Made by a program: the position numbers and the translations under genes. This document shows, piece by piece, positions 42,400-50,788 of a stretch of 64,000 nt of DNA (within the stretch, counting starts at the first letter, position 1; each line of letters begins with the position of its first letter). Origin of the DNA: Carnobacterium pleistocenium FTR1 (GTDB taxonomy: Bacteria > Bacillota > Bacilli > Lactobacillales > Carnobacteriaceae); assembly GCF_000744285.1 (NCBI RefSeq), contig NZ_JQLQ01000002.1, positions 806,001-870,000 on the forward strand. Reading direction: 5' to 3'. The notes beneath the pieces were generated by a model. The model had not been told where the DNA came from, made no database searches, and saw only the letters and a list, made by a program, of their open reading frames with translations.

Positions 42400-43158
42400 T
42401 TATCCCAAGTAATTTAAAATCGCATCGCGCAGAAATTCAGCAGCTCCACTTCCGGCAGGCTCATCGTAGTAGTTGGTGAATCTTGGATCATCTACATACA
42501 TTTGCGCCAGTTCTCGGTGAGCTTCTTTTGAATAACTTGGCCATGTATAAGCTAGCCAGTCTTTGTGAAGTTGAGCTAGCTGCAAGGCTTTCTGACTAGC
42601 AGAATCATTTGTCTGTATAGCTGTTTTTAAATCAACCAAAATTTTAGCAGCTAAGTCTTGCATTTTTTTGTAGTCATCTTGGCTTAACCTAGCAAACTTT
42701 TGATTAGCTTTTTCAATCGTCTCATTGCCATATTTCTCGCGAATCTCTGATCCATGATAGACTTCATTGTTATCCAGTAGTTCTTTTTTAAATCCTACAA
42801 ATTTTTCTCTATCTGAAAATTGAATCTCTCCTTTCTTACTTGCCAATGTTTGATCAATGGTTTCTAACAGTTGATCAATTTGGGCTTTTTTAGCCAATAA
42901 GCGTTGACGGTGCTCCAACAAGGCTTTTTCACTATCGAAATCAACATCATTCAGTAGTTGCTTGATCGTGTCTAAGGGCATATCTAAATTGCGGTAAAAT
43001 AAAATTAATTGCAATCGGTCTATCTCGTATTCGCCATAAATGCGGTAGCCATTAGAACTTTTCCGTTTTGGAGTCAAGAGCTCAATTTCATCATAGTACC
43101 AAAGTGTCCTTTTACTCACGCCAGCGAGGCGACTTAAAGCATCTACCGTATATTCCAA
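42400..43158 (-). CDS. MerR-family regulator with TipAS antibiotic-binding domain
   Basis: 252 residues. N-terminal MerR winged helix (YTVDALSRLAGVSKRTLWYYDEIELLTPKR, 3-70), a dimerisation coiled coil (about 75-120), then a TipAS domain (about 130-250) that in TipA binds thiopeptides and in relatives other hydrophobic ligands. It has its own promoter with a 19-bp spacer containing a dyad, so it probably activates itself. It is divergent from an ABC transporter pair 250 bases away, whose regulation by it is plausible but not shown. Confidence 0.9.
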   Translation of the reverse strand: MEYTVDALSRLAGVSKRTLWYYDEIELLTPKRKSSNGYRIYGEYEIDRLQLILFYRNLDMPLDTIKQLLNDVDFDSEKALLEHRQRLLAKKAQIDQLLETIDQTLASKKGEIQFSDREKFVGFKKELLDNNEVYHGSEIREKYGNETIEKANQKFARLSQDDYKKMQDLAAKILVDLKTAIQTNDSASQKALQLAQLHKDWLAYTWPSYSKEAHRELAQMYVDDPRFTNYYDEPAGSGAAEFLRDAILNYLG

Positions 43159-43196
43159 CGAAATCCCTTCTTTCTTAATAGCTTTGCTCTACGTCA

Positions 43197-43227
43197 ATTG
43201 TAAACCTTGACGCAACGTAAAGGTCAA
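43197..43227 (-). promoter_or_regulatory. MerR-type 19-bp-spacer promoter/operator of merR gene
   Basis: On the minus strand: -35 TTGACC (43227-43222), a spacer of exactly 19 bp, -10 TACAAT (43202-43197). The spacer contains the dyad ACCTTTACG-N3-CGTCAAGGT (one mismatch), overlapping the -35. An over-long spacer with a centred dyad is the hallmark of MerR-activated promoters. Confidence 0.85.
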
Positions 43228-43411
43228 GTCTTTTGAAAGTAAAATGAATAAAATTACTCGCTCTTTTTTATTGTTTGGTCGAACACTTTTTCTAGTAATG
43301 TCTAATCGAATGCTGTAAAATTAGTTAGGTTAAGTCTGAAATTAAAGGTTCTTCAAATTTGATTTTTGGTACAATTGTAAATAATTATTTTAGGGAAATG
43401 AAGGTGTAGAA

Positions 43412-44113
43412 ATGTCTTTTGTAGAGATAAAAGATGAGTTTAAACGATATAAAATGGGTGATTCAATCATCGCCGCAAATGATGGGATATCATTTGAAAT
43501 TGAAAAAGGTGAGTTCGCAGTGATCGTTGGGCCAAGTGGTGCTGGAAAATCAACCGTACTGAATATCTTAGGTGGAATGGATGCTGCAGATGAAGGGGAG
43601 ATCCTTGTTGATGGAATAGACATCGCCAATTTTAATACTAGACGACTTACTCAATACCGTCGAAATGATGTTGGGTTTGTTTTTCAATTTTATAATTTAG
43701 TGCCTAATTTGACCGCTATTGAAAATGTGGAATTGGCATCAGAAATTTCTATCAAAGCATTGGATGCAAAAAAAGTTTTAGAAGATGTTGGACTAGGGGA
43801 ACGCTTGAACAATTTTCCAGCGCAACTATCTGGTGGAGAACAGCAACGGGTGGCTATTGCTAGAGCTTTAGCTAAGCAACCAAAATTACTGTTATGTGAT
43901 GAACCAACTGGAGCCTTAGACTATGAAACTGGGAAACAAGTTTTAAAACTATTGCAAGACACCTGTAAAAATACAGGAACAACCGTTATTGTTATTACAC
44001 ATAACAAGGCGATCGCTCCAATGGCTGATCGAGTAATTGAAATAAACAATGCAAAAGTACGTAATGTAACAATGAATGACAACCCTATGTCCGTAGACGA
44101 TATCGAATGGTAG
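43412..44113 (+). CDS. ABC transporter ATP-binding protein (MacB/LolD type)
   Basis: 233 residues: Walker [10 protein letters not shown] (40-48), Q-loop VFQFYNL, signature LSGGEQQR, Walker [13 protein letters not shown] and switch His ITHNK. The EPTGALD motif is typical of ATPases partnered with FtsX/MacB-type permeases, and such a permease starts 14 bases downstream. Mechanotransmission rather than classical transport is likely for this class. Confidence 0.93.
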   Translation: MSFVEIKDEFKRYKMGDSIIAANDGISFEIEKGEFAVIVGPSGAGKSTVLNILGGMDAADEGEILVDGIDIANFNTRRLTQYRRNDVGFVFQFYNLVPNLTAIENVELASEISIKALDAKKVLEDVGLGERLNNFPAQLSGGEQQRVAIARALAKQPKLLLCDEPTGALDYETGKQVLKLLQDTCKNTGTTVIVITHNKAIAPMADRVIEINNAKVRNVTMNDNPMSVDDIEW

Positions 44114-44126
44114 AGGGGGAGAAAAA

Positions 44127-47100
44127 GTGAAAAAGAAAGCACTATGGAAAGATATTTTCAAAGAGATGGGGAAATCAAAAACACGATTTCTATCTATTTT
44201 TATCATTATCACATTAGGAGTAGCTTTTTTTGCCGGCATCAAAGCGACTGGGCCAGATATGATTGATACAGCAAATCAGTATTACGAAAAGACAAACCTA
44301 ATGGATACGAAAGTCGTATCTACTTACGGGCTGAATGAGGACGATAAGACAACATTAGAAAGTATTGAAGGCGCAAATGTAACGATGAGTTACAGTCAAG
44401 ATGTTATCTTTGAGAATAGCAGTTTAGTTGCTAAACTAATGAGTTATTCTTTAGATGAGGAGAATCCACAAAATAAATACATTGTGGACTCCGGACGTTT
44501 GCCAGAAAAGACCGGTGAAATTGCTTTAGATAACAACAATAGTATGACCGAGGCTTACAAAATTGGAGATACTGTCACTCTTACTTCGGAAGACGATGAA
44601 ACAACAGTGGAAGATTCATTTGCCACATCAACTTTTAAAGTGGTCGGTTTTGTGACCAGTCCGCAATACATTGAAAATTCTGCAAGAGGAACAAGTACGG
44701 TCGGAAAAGGAACTGTAGATGGATTTGCCGTTATTCCTGAAGAAGATTTCACCTCAGAATTTTATACAGAAGCGTACTTAACTTTTGCACAAAATGAGTC
44801 ATTGGTATCTTATTCGTCAGAGTACGAGGACAATGTTGAAAAACAAATAACTGATATTGAAGAAGCAGTTGAACAAAGACCAGAAGAACGGTTAGCTGAA
44901 ATTCGTTCTGAAGCTCAAATAGAAATCGACGATGGGCAAGCTGAAATTGATGATGCTAAACAACAATTAGCAGATGGTCAAGAACAGTTAGATGAGGCTA
45001 AAGCTACACTGGATCAAGGTAGAGCAGACTACAATGAAGGATTAGCGGCCTTAGAAACTCAAACAGCTAATGCTCAAGCAACTATCGATCAAAAACGTCA
45101 AGAATTAGAGGATGGGAGAGCTGAGTTAGCTGCAAATGAAGCTGATTTGCAGGCATCTCAAGCTCAACTTATTGACGCTCGTGCTAATTTTGAAGCCCAA
45201 AAAGTCACAGCAGAGCAATCGTTGGCCAATGGCGAAACATTTGTTGAAAACGCTAGAGCTATCTTAACCACGCCAATTGAGAGTGTGCCAGTTGACACGC
45301 AAACGAGCATCACTCAAACAGCTACTTCTCTTGACCCAACACTTGGCGAAGCTTTTACAGGTTATTTTGCCGGGGTTGTTCCATCTAGCACAGTATCAAC
45401 GGCATTAGATGGCGTGGTTGCTAATTTAGAAGAAACACGTGCCCAAATAAATGCAACAGAAGCAGAATTGTCAGCTAATGAACAACGCGTTACTCAAGGG
45501 TTAGCTGCTATCGAAGCTGCAAAAACAACTCTTGCTGACGGTGAAGCTCAATTAGCGGATGCTCAAGCACAATTAGATCAAGAAAAAGCAAACGGTGAAG
45601 CTGAACTAGCTGCAGCCTCTGAAAAACTAGCAAATGGACAAGCAGATTATGAAGAAGCATTGGCTGAGTTTGAAGAACAGTCAGCAGATGCTGAAACAGA
45701 GATTGTAGATGGCGAGGCAGATCTTGCTGAAGCTAAAGAAGATTTAGAAGCGTTAGAAATGCCTGAATATTATGTGCTCGATCGTTCGTCGAATCCAGGA
45801 TATGGTGAATTCAATGATAATGCAGATAGAATTTCGGCTATTGCGCAAGTATTTCCCGTATTCTTTTTCTTAATTGCTGCATTGGTTTGTTTAACCACTA
45901 TGACCCGGATGGTAGAAGAAGAACGATTGCAAATGGGTACTTTGAAAGCATTAGGGTATTCTAATTGGGATATTTCTAAAAAATTCTTAGTATATGCTTC
46001 AGTAGCGAGTGTCTTAGGAACCGTTATCGGGCTAGCAATTGGTTACCAAGTATTCCCTAACGTTATCTTTGACGCATATGGGTCTATGTACAATTTACCA
46101 CCTATTTTGATAAATTATTACATTAGTTATGGTGTTATTTCCTTTATAGTAGCTCTACTAGGTACGGTTATGGCCGCTTATCTTGCTACCCGAGTAGCAT
46201 TAAAAAGTTCACCAGCTACATTGATGCGTCCTAAAGCACCTAAAATAGGGAAACGTATATTATTAGAACGTATTCCATTTATTTGGAATAAGCTTGGGTT
46301 CATCCAAAAAGTAACCGCACGAAATCTCTTCCGTTATAAACAACGCATGTTGATGACGGTTCTAGGTGTCGCAGGTTGTACCGCTTTGATTTTAACAGGA
46401 TTTGGTATATCAGATTCTATTTCAGATGTGGCAGATTTACAATATGGCAAAATTATGAAATACGATGCTATTGTGGCGCTGAACACAGATGCAAGTGAAA
46501 CTGAAAAAGCAGATTATGATGAAGCAGCGGAAGAACAAACGGTTATTGATGAATCTTTAAAAGTTAGCCAAGAAAGTTATACAGTAGATGTTGAAGGAGT
46601 CAATACCCAAACCGTAACCGTTTTTATTCCTGAAACAACGGAAAACTTTGACCATTATGTTCTTTTAAATGATCGTTCTTCTGGTCAAACGTATTCATTA
46701 CCTGAAGAAGGTACAATCATCAGTGAAAAACTAGCGGAATTAATTGATGTGGAAAAAGGCGATACCTTGACCTTGACTGATACGGATAATAAAGAAGTAG
46801 AAGTAGTCATAAATGAAATCGTTGAAAACTATACAGGTCATTATGTGTATATGAATAAAGATTATTTTGAAACTGTATTTGAAAAAGCTCCAGAATATAC
46901 AACAGAATTATTGAACTATAGTGAAGCCAACGTAGATGAAGAAGCGCTAGGTTCTACATTGTTGGAACAACCAAGTGTTTTATCAATCAACTTTGTAAGT
47001 GATGTTAGCGGAGCATTTGAAGAAACAATGGGAAGTTTAGGAATTGTTACATTAGTATTGATTATTTCGGCTGGTCTATTAGCCTTTGTGGTGTTATACA

Positions 47101-47438
47101 ATTTAACAAATATAAATGTTTCTGAACGTGAACGCGAATTATCTACTATTAAAGTATTAGGATTTTTTGATAAAGAAGTAACGATGTATATTTATCGTGA
47201 AAATATTATCCTTACTGTAATGGGAATCGTCGTGGGTTCATTATTAGGAATCCTGCTGCACAGTTTCGTACTAGATACATCAGAGATCGATTTACTCATG
47301 TTTAGCCCAACTATCCAACCAGTGAGTTATCTTTACTCAGCAGTCATAACTCTCGTATTCTCCGGAATCGTTATGATTGCCATGCATTACAAACTCAAAA
47401 AAGTTGACATGATCGAAGCCCTAAAATCAGTAGACTAA
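44127..47438 (+). CDS. Giant FtsX-type ABC permease with extracellular coiled coil
   Basis: 1103 residues. Membrane helix at about 20-42. Extracytoplasmic head (about 50-240). A long helical coiled coil (about 245-555) rich in Ala, Glu, Gln and Asp, with heptad-like ADGxxQLxxAxxxL repeats. Then an FtsX block of three helices (about 570-690), a second periplasmic-type domain (about 740-960) and a final FtsX block (about 970-1095). Two FtsX_MacB domains in one chain is the usual layout for 10-helix Gram-positive permeases; the coiled coil could reach through the wall. It starts at GTG after GAGGGGGAG. The substrate is unknown; export or wall-remodelling control are both possible. Confidence 0.88.
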   Translation: MKKKALWKDIFKEMGKSKTRFLSIFIIITLGVAFFAGIKATGPDMIDTANQYYEKTNLMDTKVVSTYGLNEDDKTTLESIEGANVTMSYSQDVIFENSSLVAKLMSYSLDEENPQNKYIVDSGRLPEKTGEIALDNNNSMTEAYKIGDTVTLTSEDDETTVEDSFATSTFKVVGFVTSPQYIENSARGTSTVGKGTVDGFAVIPEEDFTSEFYTEAYLTFAQNESLVSYSSEYEDNVEKQITDIEEAVEQRPEERLAEIRSEAQIEIDDGQAEIDDAKQQLADGQEQLDEAKATLDQGRADYNEGLAALETQTANAQATIDQKRQELEDGRAELAANEADLQASQAQLIDARANFEAQKVTAEQSLANGETFVENARAILTTPIESVPVDTQTSITQTATSLDPTLGEAFTGYFAGVVPSSTVSTALDGVVANLEETRAQINATEAELSANEQRVTQGLAAIEAAKTTLADGEAQLADAQAQLDQEKANGEAELAAASEKLANGQADYEEALAEFEEQSADAETEIVDGEADLAEAKEDLEALEMPEYYVLDRSSNPGYGEFNDNADRISAIAQVFPVFFFLIAALVCLTTMTRMVEEERLQMGTLKALGYSNWDISKKFLVYASVASVLGTVIGLAIGYQVFPNVIFDAYGSMYNLPPILINYYISYGVISFIVALLGTVMAAYLATRVALKSSPATLMRPKAPKIGKRILLERIPFIWNKLGFIQKVTARNLFRYKQRMLMTVLGVAGCTALILTGFGISDSISDVADLQYGKIMKYDAIVALNTDASETEKADYDEAAEEQTVIDESLKVSQESYTVDVEGVNTQTVTVFIPETTENFDHYVLLNDRSSGQTYSLPEEGTIISEKLAELIDVEKGDTLTLTDTDNKEVEVVINEIVENYTGHYVYMNKDYFETVFEKAPEYTTELLNYSEANVDEEALGSTLLEQPSVLSINFVSDVSGAFEETMGSLGIVTLVLIISAGLLAFVVLYNLTNINVSERERELSTIKVLGFFDKEVTMYIYRENIILTVMGIVVGSLLGILLHSFVLDTSEIDLLMFSPTIQPVSYLYSAVITLVFSGIVMIAMHYKLKKVDMIEALKSVD

Positions 47439-47441
47439 AAC

Positions 47442-47915
47442 AGGATGCGGAGTTCGACATCAAGGCTCGACAGAAAACAAAGAATCGCGCAGAGGATGTT
47501 CCATCCTTGGAGAGATACTGTTTTTTCCGAGAGCCTGTCGAACGCAGCTCAACTAAAATAGGATGCGGAGTTCGACATCAAGGCTCGACAGAAAACAAAG
47601 AATCGCGCAGAGGATGTTCCATCCTTGGAGAGATACTGTTTTTTCCGAGAGCCTGTCGAACGCAGCTCAACTAAAATAGGATGCGGAGTTCGACGTCAAA
47701 GCTCGACAGAAAAACAAAGAATCGCGCAGAGGATGTTCCATCCTTGGAGAGATACTGTTTTTTCCGAGAGCCTGTCGAACACAGCTCAACTAAAATAGGA
47801 TGCGGAGAGACCCTGAAAGGCACGCAGTAAAAACAGAAAATCCCAAAGAAGATGTTCCATCTTCGGCGGGATTTATCTTTTTTACAAAGTGACTGGGTCT
47901 CATAGCTCAACTAAC
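47442..47915 (+). repeat. 118-bp structured repeat family, four tandem units
   Basis: Units begin AGGATGCGGAG at 47442, 47560, 47678 and 47797. The first three are nearly identical (stem GAGTTCGAC / GTCGAAC..GCTC, apical AGGATG/CATCCT). The fourth has stem GAGACCC/GGGTCTC and inner AAATCCC/GGGATTT, the same type as unit 2 at 5688. All end AGCTCAACTAA. The near-identity of the first three suggests recent tandem duplication. Frames through them are not genes. Confidence 0.9.
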
Positions 47916-47948
47916 AGGATGCGAAGTTCTAATGCGCATCCTTTTTTT
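47916..47948 (+). terminator. Terminator made from a repeat head
   Basis: AGGATGCG-aagttctaatg-CGCATCCT followed by seven T residues. The left arm is the conserved head of the 118-bp repeat, so the array ends in a working Rho-independent terminator, probably that of the ABC permease operon. Confidence 0.8.
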
Positions 47949-48013
47949 GTTAGTAAAGTAAGAAACCAGTAAGTTTTAATCTAATTTCACACTTCATTCT
48001 GAAAATTGACTTT

Positions 48014-48425
48014 CAGTTACTCGAACTAACGCTTGTTGCAACAACTGAAACGGAAAACTAGCTTTCAGTTACTCGAACTAACGCTTGTTGCAACAACTGA
48101 AACGGAAAACCAGTTCTCAGTTACTCGAACTAATGCTCGTTGCAGCAACTGAAACGGAAAACCAGTTCTCAGTTACTCGAACTAACGCCCGTTGCAGCAA
48201 CTGAAACGGAAAAGCAGTTCTCAGTTACTCGAACTAACGCTCGTTGCAGCAACAGAAACGGAAAACCAGTTCTCAGTTACTTGAACTAACGCTTGTTGCA
48301 ACTACTCAATTGAAAATCGACTTTCAGTTACTCGAACTAATGCTCGTTGCAACTACTCAAATGAAAATCAATTTTCAGTTACTCGAACTAATGCTCATTT
48401 CAGCTACTCAACTCTTGACAAGATA
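48014..48425. repeat. 52-bp tandem hairpin array, eight units
   Basis: Units begin CAGTTACTCGAACTAA at 48014, 48066, 48118, 48170, 48222, 48274 (with TTGAACT), 48325 and 48376. Period 52, then 51. In the central units AACTGAG(A) / (T)CAGTT pairing forms the stem across unit junctions. In the last units the partner changes to ACTCAA. The core is the reverse complement of that in the 42.1-kb array. No spacers, so not CRISPR. Confidence 0.9.
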
Positions 48426-48467
48426 GCTTTAAAACACACACTAATTAAATTACTCAAAATTTCTGAA

Positions 48468-48830
48468 GGAATAGGGGTTGCTTGTAGCCATGTAGAGTAG
48501 TCAATGTGAATTACAGAGCGTTAGCGCTTCAGCGATTAGGCTTTATTTGAGGGGAGTGTGGTTAAAAGCGTTTAGACCCGAATCACTGGAGCGAAAGCAC
48601 TGTAGGCTACGCCTAAGTGTATCATGCCTGTACGTAGCTGAAGCAACTACAGTCATGACAAAGTGGATGTCGGGTCTGCTTTTTGGAACACGTTCTAGAA
48701 CAGGGCTTCTGGTGTTACCATGGCTTTCCACAAGCAAACCCGTTATTCCAGAAGGAATTTCTTTTAGATTATCAACATGAATAGTTAAGTAACTTTATGG
48801 CTTTCCACAAGCAAACCCGTTATTCCAAAA
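48468..48830. repeat. Long inverted-repeat element with internal insertion
   Basis: Left arm GGAATAGGGGTTGCTTGTAG at 48471 and following block (GCGTTAGCGCTT), as in the 32.3-kb copy. The right arm GGCTTTCCACAAGCAAACCC is at about 48721, with a second right-arm copy at about 48797. Between them lies a 120-bp structured insert (48566-48690), bounded by AGACCCGA / TCGGGTCT. Small ORFs on both strands over this interval have no family and reflect the repeat. Confidence 0.75.
48566..48690. other. Highly structured insert, candidate non-coding RNA or mobile hairpin
   Basis: Outer arms AAAAGC..AGACCCGA and TCGGGTCTGCTTTT close the segment. Inside, CACTG-N2-GGC-N3-GCC-N2-AGTG and GTAGCTGAAGCAACTAC give two further hairpins. 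The sequence is less AT-rich than its surroundings. I do not recognise a known RNA family. Confidence 0.45.
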
Positions 48831-48872
48831 GAAATTTTTTAGAACAGCTATACTTTTTATTACTACACAACT

Positions 48873-48913
48873 AAAAAAGCCTTCAACTCTTTAATTTAAG
48901 AGCTGAAGGCTTA
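48873..48913 (-). terminator. Terminator of the short ArAE gene
   Basis: AAGCCTTCAACTCTT pairs with AAGAGCTGAAGGCTT (one mismatch), with AAAAAA before it giving the T run on the minus strand, just after the stop codon at 48937. Confidence 0.8.
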
Positions 48914-48936
48914 TATTATTGACCAACAATTTGCCA

Positions 48937-49440
48937 TCAAGTTTCAAATTTATCGGTTGGTTTCGGACCACCAGGAATCAAACGATTAACGGCAATAGCA
49001 ATAAAAGTTCCTATAAAAGTATCTACAATTCTGGCAAAAGCATAAAGAACCGTTTCATCAGTTGGAATACTAAAATAGATGATTAAAAAAGCAGCAGTTG
49101 CTCCAATAATACCGTTATTATAATTAGTTATATCACAAAAGACTATGAGCAGAATGACACCAAGAGGAACACCAATCATTTCGACTAAGAAAAATTGACC
49201 CGAAAATTGTTGCAATAATACTAGGAAAGCAGCAAAAATAGCCCCAATAGAATTTCCGAAGATTCTTGTTTTCCCAAATTTTAAACTTTTTTGCCAATCT
49301 TCCCGTAAACCAAAAACAGCTGACAGTGCAGCAATCATAGGAGGTTCTCTATCGAGAAAATGAAATAAAAGAAGACACAACATAACAGATAATCCTGTTT
49401 TGAAGGTACGCATACCGATACGATAATTGCCAATTTTCAT
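48937..49440 (-). CDS. Aromatic acid exporter family protein (ArAE/FUSC), short form
   Basis: 167 residues with four to five hydrophobic helices and no soluble C-terminal part. Family pieces: RIGMRTFKTGLSVMLCLLLFHFLDREPPMIAALSAVFGLREDWQKSLKFGKTRIFGNSIGA and the late GRIVDTFIG-like segment. Same family as the gene transcribed divergently at 49600, but lacking its cytoplasmic domain. Substrate unknown. Confidence 0.82.
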   Translation of the reverse strand: MKIGNYRIGMRTFKTGLSVMLCLLLFHFLDREPPMIAALSAVFGLREDWQKSLKFGKTRIFGNSIGAIFAAFLVLLQQFSGQFFLVEMIGVPLGVILLIVFCDITNYNNGIIGATAAFLIIYFSIPTDETVLYAFARIVDTFIGTFIAIAVNRLIPGGPKPTDKFET

Positions 49441-49599
49441 TTATATCCATCACTTTCTATTAAGAAGCATTATAGCATTCTGTTTTTGATGCATTTAGTA
49501 TTAATAATAGGGGAAAATAAATGTAATGCAAATATTAATTTTTAGTTTTGCTGAAAATAAGGTAATATTGAAGTAGATTCAGATTAAAGGAGTGTAAGC

Positions 49600-50562
49600 A
49601 TGACCGTATCTTTAAGAGCAATAAAAATAGCTTTAGCAACAACTATTGCAATCTTAATAGCCCAAGCATTTCAATTAGAATACAGCGTATCAGCAGGAGT
49701 GGTGGCCATCTTAAGCGTATTAGATACCAAAAAGTCATCGGTGACCACTGCTCTCCAACGAATAGGTTCAACGATTTTGGCGTTAGGTATTGCAACGATC
49801 CTATTTCAATTAGTTGGATTTAATACAATTGTATTCGGGCTTTATCTTTTAATTTATATCCCCATAGCTTATAAATTAAATGTAGAAGCAGGAATAGCTC
49901 CCTGTTCCGTACTGGTTTCACATTTGCTATTAGAACAAAGTACTTCCATTACTTGGCTTGTAAATGAATTATCATTGATGGTAATAGGTGTAGGAATTGC
50001 TATTTTATTTAATTTATATATGCCTTCAAAAGAGAATCAATTGATACAGCTAAAAGATGAAATTGAAGAAAAAATGAAACACGTTCTAATGAACTTTGCT
50101 GTAGTATTAGAAAAAGGGTATTCAAACGATCAAGTAGAACTATTTATAAAAGAGCTTTCAGCAGAATTAAAAACTGCAGAAAAAATGGCTTATTTAGAAT
50201 CTAATAATCAATTACTAAGCCCAAATGATGATTATATGATTCAATATATTGATATGCGGCAACAACAAGCGAAAATATTGACAGAAATGTCGGTCGATAT
50301 AAGCGTGTGCTCAATACCTACGAAGCAAAATAATACACTAGCACGATTGTTTCAGCAAACGGCAAATCAATTGCACGAAAGCAACCCTGCAATAGACTTA
50401 ATGAAAGATCTTGAAACCATGTTAAATGACTTCAGAAATAGTGATCTACCTAAAACACGAAGCGAGTTTGAAAATCGTGCGGCATTATTTGTGCTTTTAA
50501 ACGATTTTTCACGGTTCATTCAAATAAAAAAAGATTTTTATGAACAGAAAAAAAATGAATAA
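49600..50562 (+). CDS. Aromatic acid exporter family protein (YqjA/ArAE), full length
   Basis: 320 residues. N-terminal membrane half (about 1-145, RAIKIALATTIAILIAQAFQLEYSVSAGVVAILSVLDTKKSS) and helical cytoplasmic C-terminal half (about 150-318). This matches the DUF939/YqjA-like group of the FUSC clan. Transported compound unknown. AAAGGAGTGTAAGC ribosome site; ends at a terminator. Confidence 0.85.
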   Translation: MTVSLRAIKIALATTIAILIAQAFQLEYSVSAGVVAILSVLDTKKSSVTTALQRIGSTILALGIATILFQLVGFNTIVFGLYLLIYIPIAYKLNVEAGIAPCSVLVSHLLLEQSTSITWLVNELSLMVIGVGIAILFNLYMPSKENQLIQLKDEIEEKMKHVLMNFAVVLEKGYSNDQVELFIKELSAELKTAEKMAYLESNNQLLSPNDDYMIQYIDMRQQQAKILTEMSVDISVCSIPTKQNNTLARLFQQTANQLHESNPAIDLMKDLETMLNDFRNSDLPKTRSEFENRAALFVLLNDFSRFIQIKKDFYEQKKNE

Positions 50563-50580
50563 GGAAACAATTAATTAACG

Positions 50581-50611
50581 AAAAAGGTGAGGATTTTCCT
50601 CACCTTTTTTT
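50581..50611 (+). terminator. Terminator after ArAE gene
   Basis: AAAAAGGTGAGGA / TCCTCACCTTTTT with a 3-4 nt loop and T run. Confidence 0.93.
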
Positions 50612-50661
50612 GTTCTCTTTAAACTATAAAATCTTTATTTCGAAAATAGTTCAAATTGTTA

Positions 50662-50690
50662 TTGATTAAATATTCAGAATATTCTATACT
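50662..50690 (+). promoter_or_regulatory. livJ promoter with embedded CodY box
   Basis: TTGATT (50662-50667), 17-bp spacer, TATACT (50685-50690). The spacer contains AATATTCAGAATATT (50669-50683), matching the CodY consensus AATTTTCWGAAAATT at 13 of 15 positions and itself a perfect palindrome. Binding there would block RNA polymerase, consistent with repression when branched-chain amino acids and GTP are high. Confidence 0.85.
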
Positions 50691-50788
50691 AATCTTCAAC
50701 AAAGCATTTTATTATCTTATTTTAATAATTAGGTAAGCAGCATTAATTTGATTAACTAACGCAAAGGCGTAAACTGGGGGAAAAGGAA

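Noticed and set aside
47671-47910. 79-codon minus-strand ORF
   Set aside because: Runs through two copies of the 118-bp repeat; codons follow the repeat rather than protein constraint.
48014-48425. Possible CRISPR array (eight regular 52-bp repeats)
   Set aside because: The whole period is repeated, with no unique spacers and no cas genes nearby; it is a tandem hairpin repeat.
48543-48780. Small ORFs on both strands (64 and 77 codons) in the repeat island
   Set aside because: They lie inside the structured inverted-repeat element, overlap each other and have no ribosome site.
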